A DNA stretch of 64,000 bases from Exophiala sp. HKRS030 (Eukaryota; Ascomycota; Eurotiomycetes; Chaetothyriales; Herpotrichiellaceae), in NCBI GenBank assembly GCA_023897205.1, contig JAHWDD010000007.1, positions 3,348,001 to 3,412,000 on the forward strand. The letters run 5' to 3'. The position numbers and the translations under genes are program-made. The stretch's first letter is position 1; every line of letters begins with the position of its first letter. Below, in pieces: positions 36,314-47,451 of the stretch. Under the pieces are notes generated by a model, which was not told where the DNA came from, ran no database searches, and saw nothing but the letters and a program-made list of their open reading frames with translations.

Positions 36314-36982
36314 GATAGTATGGCACTAAATGCGAATTACAACATCACTATCTCTATGTTGAATCGTGCCAAAAAGGTCGGCTTCTCAGCCTTGGTCGTC
36401 ACTTTGGACATGAACAGCGGCTATAATCCATTCTTGGGCAGTGATAAGATCGGTATCGCTGTGGGGTTTACAGATCCGGTCTTCCAAGAACAGTTCAAGA
36501 AGAAGTACGGTGTAGAAGTCGAGCACGACGAGGGAGCCGCTGCAGCTGAGTAGACCAAAACCATCTTTCCTGGTTTCAGCCACGGCTGGGAAGACGTCAA
36601 ATTCTTGCAAGAACACTGGGATGGGCCGATCATCCTGAAAGGTATTCAGACAGTAGCAGACGCCAAGAAGGTCGTTGAGGTCGGCGCTCAGGCGACCGTA
36701 GTGAGCAATCACAGTGTCCGTCAATCTGACGGCGGTGTATCAAGTCTTGGTGTTCTGCCTAGAATCGTGGACGCGGTTGGTGGAGATCTCGATGTCATAT
36801 TCGACTCGGGAGTCTGCTGCGGAGTTGATATAGCCAAAGCTCTTGCACTTGGCGCGAAAATGGTCCTTATTGGTCGTCCATATATCTATGGGCTTGTCTT
36901 GGGTGGGAAGGCTGGCGTTAGTCATGTAATCATGTCACTCCTGGGAGACCTAGAATTGACACTACATCTGGTCGGCATTTGA
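36314..36982 (+). pseudogene. FMN-dependent alpha-hydroxyacid dehydrogenase relic (lactate monooxygenase-like)
   Basis: C-terminal half of an FMN-dependent alpha-hydroxyacid dehydrogenase such as L-lactate 2-monooxygenase or cytochrome b2-type dehydrogenase. Recognisable pieces are ISMLNRAKKVGFSALVVTLD, GYNPFLGSDKIGIAVGFTDP, WEDVKFLQEHWDGPIILKGI, ALALGAKMVLIGRPYIYGL and GKAGVSHVIMSLLGDLELTL. Damage visible: about 12 residues are missing after VVTLD; a TAG at 36551-36553 sits where the family has Trp (AAAEW, a G-to-A change); the substrate-binding SNHGGRQ has become SNHSVRQ; and DSGVRCG has become DSGVCCG. The whole N-terminal half is absent. C-to-T and G-to-A changes suggest mutation by RIP or simple decay. 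Confidence 0.88.
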
Positions 36983-37635
36983 TCTGTATTGCCAGATGTA
37001 TTCAATCGGGATATGTCGGTGAGAGAGGCTGATCTCTGGCATCAGGATCTGGAGCAATCCTCTGTCCACTGACCAAATACTGTTCGAGAGGGAGAACTCA
37101 AGCGCGATCTTCTTGGGAAAGCTCCCTTTACCGATCGTCTTTAGAAGAGAGGAATTTCTATCGTCGGTGATCGTCTTGGAGATAGTTGATCCATGAGAGC
37201 TGCGGGACAGCATTTAAGCCGGCTGACAGCATAGGAGCAAGAGAATCTGGCGACATTCCCCATAAAGATGTAGCTAAAAGTTCCATAACCATTCTTGAAT
37301 GGTATTATGATCCATCGCCAACTGTTTAGGGCGTCTGTGCTAGGTTTGAATATGGATTGACGGAGCATTTCCATAGTTGACCTGTTAATCCAAGTTGGTT
37401 AGCGTCTGCCTCCAAAATGGTCCTTTTCCTCAGGCTTTTTGGCTGTCCGAAGCTCAGATAGATTGAGAAGATAATGTGACTGGTTCTTTTAGGCATTGCC
37501 CCCGTATTCTTAGGCTTGGACGGTGAACCGTAAAACCACTGTAGGGAGTGCTTCTCTGGCCCCAGCGGCCTCATCATGAAACAACTGGAAAGTGATGTCG
37601 ATCTACTGACCTTTTGTCAATCAATATCTCAAGCA
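36983..37635. other. Convergent spacer
   Basis: Between the FMN-dehydrogenase relic and the RRP7 stop. No gene recognised; the open frames lack similarity to known proteins. Confidence 0.45.
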
Positions 37636-38620
37636 TCATTCTGGCTGTACCATACATTAGTTTCGAAGTCTTATATGCTGCCTTGAAGGGTAGTCTCACC
37701 TGTAACTTGCTTCGTCGCTGCCTCATCTCATTTACCTTCCGCTTGTCGTCCTCAAACTTTTTAAGCATCTCATAGTGCTCTTCTTTCCTCTTCTCGCGCA
37801 TTTGGAATCTGTAGAAATCTTCTAGACCCTTGTTCTTCTCCTTGGCCTTCTCAGCCAGTTCCTTTGCTTCTTCCATACGCGCACCACCCTTGGAACCTCT
37901 TGTAACAGTGATGAAGCCATCTTCATCTGGTAATTGTCGTTTCCTCGCGTTTTCTTTGGATCTTGCTTCTTCGATTTGAGCGTATGCAGTCATAAAACCA
38001 TTGACACTGCGAAGGAGTTCTTTTCTTGAGGGATACTGAAGATGCTTGTGATGCTCGTATCGAGTCAAACCGAGGCGAGATGCATTACTTTTGTTGCTCT
38101 CCCATCTAACTTCTCTGCCTTCCTTGACTGCCTTTTTGGTGGCTCGCAGCGTAAGTTCCATGCTCGCCCGGTCAACGAAAACAATGACGGCGGTGGAGCC
38201 TGTTCGGTGAACTTCACTGTCAAAGGTTTGGGGAAGAGAGTATGTGTCTAAACCAGCCTCAAGTTCGTCTGCTGTCATGCGCTTCCTCTTTCGGCTGGTC
38301 AAAGACACCACGCCTGCGCCACTTGGAACATTTTCCGCAAAATGGACCTTTTCTATTCGACCACCATCAATTTGATTTGTAAATAAGTCCCGCAATGATT
38401 GTAGCGAGGATGAGACCGGTAAGTTGATCAGGAATATTGATCTGGGCGAATCTTGGTCGGGAACTTGTGGATCATGGGGTCGTAGGTAGAGGTAATGCTT
38501 CGTTTCTTTTGGATATGATGGACGTGATGAGAAGGTCAGAGGTAGGACAATACAGCCCCCTAGCTCTCGGGGAGTTTCACCATAATGATGTGCTGCGACC
38601 AAAGAATCTATAGCATTCAC
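37636..38620 (-). CDS. RRP7: Ribosomal RNA-processing protein 7
   Basis: Nucleolar small-subunit processome factor required for 18S rRNA maturation, 309 residues. Exon 1 is 38620-37700. The intron is 37645-37699 (GTGAGA, CTAAT, ACAG). The last exon is only 9 nt, 37644-37636, encoding Pro-Glu-stop; this gives the family-typical ending ...RQRRSKLQPE. Without this splice the frame would run on for about 35 unrelated residues. The N-terminal half holds an RRM-like domain (SIFLINLPVSSSLQSLRDLF). The C-terminal RRP7 domain is LEDFYRFQMREKRKEEHYEML followed by KKFEDDKRKVNEMRQRR (split). The basic central linker contains KRKRM. Identification is strong from the C-terminal helix. Confidence 0.92.
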
Positions 38621-39100
38621 GTTGAAATGCTCATCCTATCAACTTTTCCGGGAACTGAGGGGAAAAAGTTGTTGGAGATATAAAGGCTTGGCACATCAAA
38701 ACTCGGAGGAGGTAAAGTACCTTGCCAGGGCGCCACCGAGTTATCATACTCTAGCAGAAGATCTGCATAGAACACGCTTGCAAGATTTTGAAGAGCGTGC
38801 CGTTCTCAATCATCTCCGCTCAGACCTTGATCTCTGCTGAGTGTGTGCCTATCCTGCCGTTTGCCACACCCGTTCACCTTCGGATGCCCCCTTCAGCATA
38901 CTCTTGCTTGAAATAGCACACTTGGTATGTCCCTTTACAAATGACGAACAACTTGCTTTGGCATGTCAGACACGGTTTCAAGTAGTCGACAAGTTGATGT
39001 CTCATCACCACAACTGGAACCAAAAGTCTTTACGCTTGGAGGAACATAGTATCAAACGAAGCATTTTCTACTTTGATGTTGTTGCCCTAAATGGTCCTCG
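38621..39100. other. Intergenic, RRP7 5' flank
   Basis: RRP7 promoter side and 3' flank of the tail-anchored protein gene. Open frames of 72-87 codons on the plus strand have no recognised similarity. Confidence 0.45.
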
Positions 39101-40171
39101 CTAACGTGAAGGATGATATGCTTTGTACACTTGTAAGGCACCTTCAATACAAGCGATGATCGTCAACACAAATACAACTATGGCAATCCAGAAAGTCCAC
39201 CATTGCACAGGGTTGCGGTTGTCCCGCCAGACTTGCAGAATACCCCTGGGCTGATGCTCGTCGAAGACTTCTTTTGCAATGATAATGCGGTCACCCCAGA
39301 ACTTGAAATCGTGGATATGTCGCTCTGAGGCTTTCAAGTGCGGGCAGCCGCCACAACGAGGATCAATCTTTCGCTTTTGCTGTATGGATTTCAACCAAGA
39401 CTTCGTTGACCCATCAGCAATTGGGAGTAGTAGGGCTAATGTTCGGCGAGTCTCTTCGATGAATCCATTGGGGAACATCTTTCCAATGGCCGATTGCTCA
39501 TAGAGATCAAGAACGGTGACGCAATGAAAGATAGCAATATCGGAATCATTGCCCTTCACTTCGAGATGTTCAGCCAGATTGCGAGTCCACTGCATGTTTA
39601 TGCCGGCGACCTCTGCAAAGGTTCTGGCATTGAAAGAACGTGGCATCCGAAAGTCATCCTTTTGAGTCGATTTAGTCGCAATCGTTCGCTCGAAGAACTC
39701 CTGCAGCGTCTCTGCAGACTTCCACTCTCTCAGATCTACGAAGAGTGCTGCTCTGCCCGTAAAATCGACGCATTCTGCCGCTATGGTAGCATCCGAGCCA
39801 GCAGGAAGAAATTGCAGCAAAGCTTCCTCACAAATACTTCGCGCCCCTTTTCCCAATTGTTGAATTGTATCGCAGACATGTCTGTGGGTACAGACTTTCA
39901 TTACGGGGCTGATATTGGAGCAGCATTGATGGTAGTGATGGAAATAGAACTCATATTTCGTTGCATCTTCACTTGTCCAAGGATCAGGCAGCTGTGTTGT
40001 CCATCCAGACTCCAGGAATTGTTTCTGGCTCGAGTGAGCAAGTCGGGAATCAGAGAGCAAAGGCGTGTCCAGTGTTGCATGGCCTGTATACGATGATCGG
40101 CCATGTTTCTTCGACGACAACTTGTGCAACATTCTAGAAATCTTTCTACACCAGGACCGAAAGCACGACAT
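39101..40171 (-). CDS. Fungal tail-anchored protein of unknown function
   Basis: Single-exon protein of 356 residues from ATG 40171. No catalytic domain recognised. The C-terminal part carries conserved-looking stretches: CGGCPHLKASERHIHDFKFW, GDRIIIAKEVFDEHQPRGIL and QVWRDNRNPVQWWTFWIA. The last leads into one membrane helix (WIAIVVFVLTIIACIEGALQ), and the protein ends QVYKAYHPSR. This C-terminal layout (WRDxRNxxQWxTFW plus one TM) is one I associate with lineage-variable filamentous-fungal proteins. The N-terminus is basic and Cys/Ser-rich. It lies head-to-head with the trypsin-fold/zinc-finger gene at 40647. Function unknown. Confidence 0.75.
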   Translation of the reverse strand: MSCFRSWCRKISRMLHKLSSKKHGRSSYTGHATLDTPLLSDSRLAHSSQKQFLESGWTTQLPDPWTSEDATKYEFYFHHYHQCCSNISPVMKVCTHRHVCDTIQQLGKGARSICEEALLQFLPAGSDATIAAECVDFTGRAALFVDLREWKSAETLQEFFERTIATKSTQKDDFRMPRSFNARTFAEVAGINMQWTRNLAEHLEVKGNDSDIAIFHCVTVLDLYEQSAIGKMFPNGFIEETRRTLALLLPIADGSTKSWLKSIQQKRKIDPRCGGCPHLKASERHIHDFKFWGDRIIIAKEVFDEHQPRGILQVWRDNRNPVQWWTFWIAIVVFVLTIIACIEGALQVYKAYHPSR

Positions 40172-40646
40172 GGAAATAATGATACAAACTTACACAATGA
40201 GAATTGACTTGAGCCTCGTAATCAGGACAAGATTGCGGCTGCATGTGAGAACCGAACCAGCAGTAACAAGCTAGCTTAGAAAATTCGGCAGCCTCACAGT
40301 GGGCTGAAGTCGAGTGCCCGCATGTGTTTGCTGCTGCTGGAGAGGCTGTATCTCGTTTTGATGAGGCGCAGCCACAAACATATGCAATACCCATGCAAGC
40401 CAAGATTCAAAGAACCAGGCAATGCCCGCGGGTCAGGTGAGTACTTATTAAGTCCCAGAAGTCTGAATTTGTGCTCTTTGGTGAAGATAGTTCATAATGT
40501 TCACCTGACGAACAGGCTACCCGCTGGCTCCTCGACCAGACGGTGATTAGCATCCACGTTACTTCTCAGGCACTCCAGAGTCTGGTTCTGGTGAGTACTC
40601 CTGTGTTACAATTTCTACGTTCGCGGAGCAAATTCTTGAGCACGCA
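40172..40646. other. Divergent spacer
   Basis: Separates the tail-anchored protein gene from the trypsin-fold/zinc-finger gene and should hold both promoters. Nothing distinctive seen. Confidence 0.45.
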
Positions 40647-43600
40647 ATGAGCGCCAACAGCCTTACGGCGACCATGGTTCGCCAGCCTAAGGCTACAACT
40701 CTCATCACGACTCTGTTGAAACTACCAGACTCCTGGCCTGACCCATTGGAGTCCATTGATCTTACCGTTCCAGAGTCAGTAATCAGGGAACGAATAACTT
40801 TCGTCGAGCACTACTTTTGGGCCATCAAGGGACGTGCTCTAGCCGCATATTCATCAATACAGGACAAGATTAAAGACTGCTTATCCTGTAGAGACGATCT
40901 GTTCGAGGGCGAGACCGAGTCTGCCCTACCCTCGAGTATCGATTGCTATATGGTTGGTCGGAAAAAGGAGAAATCTCGGCCCTGTATTACCGTCAGCTGC
41001 CAGAGTAAGATATACTGTCACAAGGCAATCAATGTCATCAAGGAGAGCGACTGGTGGATCTGCTTTAGCAAGGAGTTCCCAGGCTTCAAGTTCATCCATC
41101 TTCGGAATCGGCCTCGACCCATTCGAATGGCGAACCTTGGGGATGGTGATATTTTCGTCTACACCTCTCAGCTTGATCAGCATGGCTATGGAGCACCATT
41201 ATTCTTCTTCCCATCCGAGAGTCCAACATACACCACAACTCGCCATCCTGACTCAACTTTGGGTGGTATAGTCCATCTAGATGGTGAGCCATATGGGCTT
41301 ACGGTAGCACACGCTGTACGGAAGCAGGAGCACGAAATCATTGATGACAGCGATCTCGCTGACGATTGTGATGCGTTTTCGACATTTTCGTTCATGGACG
41401 ACTCAGATGACGACTATGAGTCTGATTCCGATAGAAGCACTGGAACCCCAGAGAATGACTCTTCCTCAACGAATGACTTATCTGAACAACAACCATTGGC
41501 GCGCATGCCTATCACAAATGCTGAGGTACAGACCACAGTTCCGCTTTCTCTCAAGCGTGTGGGAAAGGTTATACTTTCATCCGGTGGGTCTGCCTCAGAT
41601 GAGGTAGATTGGGCCCTGATTGAACTCGATCGGGAGTGGAAAGAATATCACAACGTTAATGGGAAAGTGCCGGACGTCGGCTCGACAATCACTACGAAGC
41701 ACGGAGGCCATAATCAAGGTGTGGGTGTTTTGAAGGTTGTCCCTGAGCTTCCGCTGTTGGACCAGGCTAAGCCAGTCTACTCATTTGACTGTGCGACCCA
41801 TGAAGTCAATGGCGTTTTGAAGACAAATCAGACCCTCGTCCGCCTCAAGGGCTCCCAAGCATTCCTATCGCTTTACAACATCCAACTTATGGAGAATATG
41901 CATGTTGGTGACTGCGGAACGTGGATCATTGACTCTGACGACAACTGGTACGGACATATCGTGGCCGGCAACTCACTCTCCAGAGTTGCCTACGTTGCTC
42001 CTGGTTACAAGATTCAGCGAGCGATTGAGATGTCAACAACAAAACAACTCACGTTCATGAAGATGATCGCACCATCTCCAAGCCACGTGCAGATATTGAA
42101 TGACGAGCTGGAGAGCTTTGATAGAACGGAAGATGTGCAATCTCATGAGGTAAATGCACGTGCTCGATCCGCACAATCATCCAATACCGTACGCAAATCG
42201 GACGAAAAGATATCCCGCCCCCAATCTCTCTTTGACAGTCATCTCTCAACAGATCAGGTTATACCGGCTAAAGGGAATGCCTATTCAGAGGAGGATATCA
42301 CGAAACAGGATTTAACAAATAATCCAACCTCTCCAATGCCTGATACTTCTGACGATCACATCTTCAAATCAACAGGTGAAGATTTAGTTGTGGAAGATTT
42401 AAAGAAGCCACCCCAGACTCCGATGAATACACAGAGCAATAACAGCGCGGCGATATCTGATACCCTTGTCAGAACGGTGGTGGCTTCCGGGTCTACGGAT
42501 ACGGCAGTGAAGCAGGATATCCCTGGATGTTATCCATGCGAAAAGTGCGACTGGACTTACTTTGATCCACAGCTATATGCCGAGCACATTCTTGAGCACG
42601 CAAATCAAATACCTTACGAGTGTCTTTTTCCCGACTGTAACGAGAATTTCTATACCCACGGTGACTTGAAGAACCACCTACACATGAATCATGATATCCA
42701 ATGGCCGGTTGGCGATGAAAGGCACGCGTTCGTGGCAAACCGAAGGGTCTCTGGAGTTCAGGCCAGCCAGAAAAAACTGCGAAGATCTCTTTCCACAGGA
42801 GATGCGAAAAGCAGAGCAAGGGAGACCTCACTCGAACCGCTTCAAAACGCAGGTAGTGACCTGTACACTGCTGCCTTGTACATTCCCGGAAGCACTGTTC
42901 AGAATCCGGACTATCTCCCACTGTCGTCTCCACCGATGTTCTCTAAAACTCCTCGCCCCGAAGAATTAGACAGCCTCGACAACAGATACAAGTTCCGGAG
43001 ATACCCAATGCTGAAAAAAGCAGTCTAGTGCCTCTCATGCCTGTGCCAGATGCCCCTATACCAGTTGTCCCACTCAGCTTTCCTGACGAGACTTACCAAA
43101 CCCTGTATCATTCTCCGGGCGGCTGTGTCGAGTGTCGTCAAAGACTCATTGCATGTGATTCTGCTATGAACCATATCAGACCCTGCAGCTCCTGTTTCCG
43201 GCTCAACCTACTATGCGTCCCTGCAACTGGGGACTCTAATCGCGGAGGCTTTGTCTTCCAGGCAAACCTTGAACCTCTACCTGAGGTAGGGACTGGTCTG
43301 ACTTATCAGGAGCCTCGTCCTAATTCATACTATCCTCCTTCATCATATCGCGGTCCTGCACAGTTATGGCCCTCTGATGTACCTGTCGCCAGGAAGTCCG
43401 CTTCTGAAATTATGGACCCAACTATTGTTCAGGTAGCAAGTTCGAGGCAAGGCGAAAGATCCACACCTAGGAAGCTCACATCATACTCTGTAGGAACAAG
43501 TGCTACCCAAGTTGCAGGTGTTGCCACGCAGACCACTCCGCAGCGTACGACCAGGCCTGCATTACTGTCGCAGAGAGAAGCGGAGGCGGAAGAATACCAA

Positions 43601-44127
43601 CGAAGACGGACGGAGGCGGCGAACAAGCTGACCATTGAAGCCCTCCGTCATCTCAACGTGCGCAATACGGGCCGGAGTAGCACGAGCTCGGGCACAGTTC
43701 AAGTTCAAGATCCGAAAGGTCGAGTATTTTCAGCTATCAATCCTCATCCAGAGATTCCTCCACGACTACGTCAAGCATGCTACCTGGCAGTGGTACCATG
43801 AACATTACTCTAGCTAATGGAATCACCATTGCTGTGCCTTCGAACTCCAACGTTGAGGTCGGTCGGAATTTCACCATCAATATTGGAGGTGTTGCCGTCT
43901 CAAAAGAAGGAGGCGGTTCGAAACAACAGTCTAATCGGTCTGTTCCTGCTGCCCAAGCAAGTCCGCAGGAGAGAGAGCGGCAACCATATCGTCTACGCCA
44001 TGTTTCGATGAACGGTCCCTCGTCGAAAATTAGCTCCGTAGCAGCAGCCAAGTCCAACAAGGTAGGGGCAGACCCAGACCCAGACCGACAGGGAAATTCC
44101 AAGCAGGCTAGTCCAGACTACCTTTAG
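40647..44127 (+). CDS. Trypsin-fold protein with C2H2 and Zn2Cys6-like fingers (probably one gene, frame broken)
   Basis: The frame 40647-43028 encodes 793 residues. A chymotrypsin-fold domain has candidate triad residues His about 221 (GLTVAHAV), Asp about 319 (EVDWALIELD) and Cys about 422 (VGDCGTWIID), where Ser is expected. GHIVAGNSLSRVAYVAPGYK follows, as in fungal S1-like domains. Two C2H2 fingers lie at about 630-685 (CEKCDWTYFDP...HILEH and CLFPDCNENF...HMNH). The stop at 43026 is followed in another frame by a Zn2Cys6-like motif (CVECRQRLIAC...CSSCFRLNLLC), and then by a further frame to 44127 (NITLANGITIAVPSNSN). Adding one base at C4 42956-42959 and one at T4 43727-43730 makes a single 1160-residue frame, but these joins are less certain than in the other genes. 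Function unknown; a regulatory or defence-type role is speculation. Confidence 0.68.
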
Positions 44128-44225
44128 GTAAAAGACGCTGGTCTCTGATTGCAGTTGAAAACCTGGCCACGGTCTGAAGCTGCTGGCAGGAGTTTGTGAG
44201 ATTAACGATACCTGATTAAACCAAC

Positions 44226-45816
44226 TCATGTAGGATCACTCTTCTCCACATTTTCCCACTGGATCAGAAATTCGTCCTCGAAAAGTTCTTCCGCGGAAGG
44301 CCTATCTTCGGGAAGCCAGCGTAGAATTTTGCAGGAGAGGCCAAGGAGTAGCTCCTTATCCTTTCCTTCCAGACACTTTTCGCGTGTTTCGAGGGTCTGA
44401 TGCGGGATTGGCGTGGAGGCGATCCAATTACCTTTAATTGTCAACGAATTCATCCCAGTTGAGACATCTATTCTAGTGTCGCCAGTGCAGGTCTTACTCA
44501 CCTTCAGAGTCCCAGTAACGACGGCATCTGTCACTGCGTTCCAGAAAAGTCCTCGGGGAGGTCCCATGAGGGACACCATTTCTGCAAGATGCTGCTCATC
44601 ATCAAGATGGCCATCCCTCACTGCACGGAAAAGACGACCTCCTTCGAACAGGTCCCAGATCTTATCTTTTGTGTCAGTAAAGATGTAAGGAGAAATGTTG
44701 GAGCACTAGTTCCCATACCATAACTCCGACAGACCATATATCTATCTTAGAGTCCCAGTCCATGCCAAGTACTATTTCAGGCGCTCTATAAACCCCAGGC
44801 ATGACATCGCCAGTGTGCTTCTGCCCTGGCTCTCCCAAGCGCGCAGCACCAAAGTCGGAAATGACCGGCTCGCCAAAGGTTATCGGCATAGTGTAAGAAA
44901 GGTGGATGATTCGATCGGCCTGGACCTTGCGCGGAGATGGATTCTCCAATTCCGCTCGCTCAACCTTTGCGAGTGTAGCGGCGTCTTTAATGCCGAGAAG
45001 GATGTTGTTCGGCGATATGTCTGGGATAGAATTCAGCTGAGAAGATCACCAGAGGTACCGAACGACAAGGACAGACCTGTATGCACCACGCCCGCTTGGT
45101 GCAAGAAATCCAATCCAAGCAAAATCATTAGTAAGCTTTGTTGCAAGAGGTCTTTACTCAAAGCCTTCTCTGGGAGCTGATTGCGGAGATCGGTGTAGGT
45201 CCAGCCCAAAGGAGCGAAGACTAAGCATTGATGAGAGCCATGAGCGCCTTTGATCTGGAAGTTGTCAAGAACCACGCGTAGTCTTGCTCTGCCAGGATGA
45301 TCTGCGTCGATCGATTTGATATAAGAAGAGATTGCTACCTCGTTGGTGGGCCCTTCTCCAGCGGTGCAAACCTTCAGTGTGAGAAGGACGTTTTCTCTAC
45401 AGAGTGGATAGCCAAACGTTTAGAACGACGCCGCGAAAGACCCAGGGACTGGAGAGAACATACTTGAGATCCCGGCAGAGCCATACCGTGGAGGCGGTCC
45501 CAAAGCCGAGCTTGGCGAGGACCTGGTATCTGGAATCGAAGACATCGCCGAGCCGCACAGGGTAGAACTTTTCGGCCTTGTAGTTGGGGATTGTTTCCTC
45601 CTCGACCTGCACGCAGAGAGGAAGTGACCGAAAGCCATGGCGTGGAAAATTGCGCGCTTGACTTGCAGTTGTCCTAGCCTGTCTCACTATCCCTAGCAGA
45701 CCACGCTGTGAGGCGATTCGGGGACAAGGCTGCGCAGACGTCCAATGCGCGATGGCAGAAGGTGGACATAGTTGGGTCCTGCTGATCAGTAGAATAGTCG
45801 ACTGTTTTCCTTTCAT
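44226..45816 (-). CDS. SRPK-like serine/threonine protein kinase (frame broken by a 1-nt deletion)
   Basis: Fungal SR-protein-kinase-like kinase, 446 residues. Exons (minus) are 45816-45464, 45396-45077, 45020-44719, 44660-44502 and 44431-44226. The introns are 45397-45463, 45021-45076, 44661-44718 and 44432-44501, all GT-AG. Family landmarks in order: [35 protein letters not shown] (P-loop), [12 protein letters not shown] (catalytic loop HTD for HRD, formed across an intron), [11 protein letters not shown] (DFG), [32 protein letters not shown], and EDKELLLG-type C-lobe with [12 protein letters not shown]. After LMGPP the frame is wrong. One extra base in the G4 at plus 44555-44558 gives [11 protein letters not shown]...RYWDSEGNW and a length divisible by three. 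The N-terminal about 60 residues may be a targeting or disordered leader. Confidence 0.88.
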
Positions 45817-46288
45817 CGGCGAAAGAAATGGCAAGTCTTAGAAGAAGATAAGAAAGTGATAGACAAGTATGTTGCCGTCATGAAATCACTCTATGGCCGT
45901 CCAGTCTACGGAGAAAAGGCGCTCAACAAGTGCAACGGCACAGTAAACCAGATATTCTTCGTATCGCGCCACTGGCATAGAATGCTACTCTGTCAAATCT
46001 CTCATCAACTTTCGATGAATGGTTAGATGATGGTGAACGCGGGACGTGCAGTGCGTGTCTTGCCGCCTCATCTACAGTAAACCACGAACTGTAGTGACCA
46101 AGGGCATGCGGTTCGTATTATAGCTGTAGCATTCCAGATCAGTACTAGCTTCGGTCTACCTAACAACTAAGCCTAATATGGATGCGCTAGTGGAGTTAAC
46201 TCTCCGGGTCAGGTACGGGATATATTCATTATTCAACAGCTTTCTGCTTCAATTTACAGTCCTGCAACTTTCATTCATCGCCACCAAA
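45817..46288. other. Divergent spacer between the kinase and ATP12
   Basis: About 470 bp and presumably both promoters. No further gene seen. Confidence 0.45.
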
Positions 46289-47451
46289 ATGACAAATCCA
46301 GCGTTACGGATAGGCTCGAGAGCCCTTCGAGTTAGTCAGAATCACTGCTCAATCGGCCGACTATCAAACCCCATTAATCCACCAACTCCGCTCCGATCAA
46401 TATCAACCACCCCATGCCGACTTGCAACAGCCCTCCCCATCACCGGCGCGGGTCCCCCACCTAGTGCTCCTGTCCCCAGCCCTCAACATACAGCGACCGA
46501 ATATCAGAACGAAAGAGAAAAGCCGACCTTCTTGAGAAAGGCAAAGAAATCCGTGCAGGCCAACAGCAAGCAGCCAACCCATCCAAGAACAAGAATCCAC
46601 TCAAACGCCGCTTCTGGAAGGAAGTACATGTGAAAGAAGCACCCAATGGAGCCGGCTACCATATATACCTAGACACGCGACCGGTGAAGACACCGAGTAA
46701 ATCCATCCTAACAATTCCGAAATCGAAACCACACCTCGCGCACGCCATTGCAATCGAGTGGGATCTGCTGGAATCCGCACAACAAGCCCTCAAGAACCAT
46801 TTCATCCCCATGACGTCGATCGCCGCAAGAGCACAAGAAATCCTCGAGACGGAATCCGCCGGCGGGGAGAACAGCAGTGCGGCACGAGACGACATCATCA
46901 AAGTGATGATGCGCTATCTCGACACCGACACACTCCTCTGCTGGGCGCCGGAACACAACTCGCACGACGCGGGCCTGGTGGAACAACACTCGGACCGAGT
47001 CGAGTCGCTGCGGCAGATCCAGATCAAGACGGCCAAACCCATCATCGGCCACCTGAACACGACAGTGTGGCCCGGCGTCGAACTTAAACCGACTCTGGAC
47101 GAAGGCTCGATCCTGCCCGTGCGCCAGAGCGAAGTCACACGCAGCATTATCCAAGGCTGGATCGCGGGTCTGCCGGCGTACGAGCTGGCAGCTCTCGAAC
47201 GCGCCGTTTTGGCTGGGAAAAGCCTCCTCATCGGCGCCAGGCTGTTGATCGAGTGGAGCGAGGAATTCAGGCATCTACAGCGAACCACCGACTCTCGCTT
47301 CGGTATCGAGGAGGCTGCTGCCGCCAGTAGTCTCGAAGTCAAGTGGCAGACCGGCATGTGGGGTGAAGTCGAGGATACCCATGATGTGGAGAATGAGGAT
47401 CTCCGGAGACAGCTGGGTAGTGCGATTCTCTTGATCAGTGGTGTCAAATGA
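46289..47451 (+). CDS. ATP12: ATP synthase F1 assembly chaperone Atp12 (frame broken by a 1-nt deletion)
   Basis: Mitochondrial chaperone that binds the F1 alpha subunit during ATP synthase assembly; 387 residues. ATG 46289 (MTNPALRIGSRALRVSQN) starts an Arg/Ser-rich mitochondrial presequence (RSISTTPCRLATAL). The family core includes KRRFWKEVHVKEAPNGAGYHI, YLDTRPVKTPSKSIL, AIAIEWDLLESAQQ, MTSIAARAQEI, YLDTDTLLCWAPE and IIQGWIAGLPAYELAALERA. The presequence part (TATEYQNERE) and the rest (KADLLEKGKEIRAGQQ) are in different frames. A run of four A at 46518-46521 needs one more A to join them, making the length a multiple of three. Because Atp12 is needed for respiration and is normally single copy, a sequencing deletion is the simplest reading. 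No intron is needed. Confidence 0.92.
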
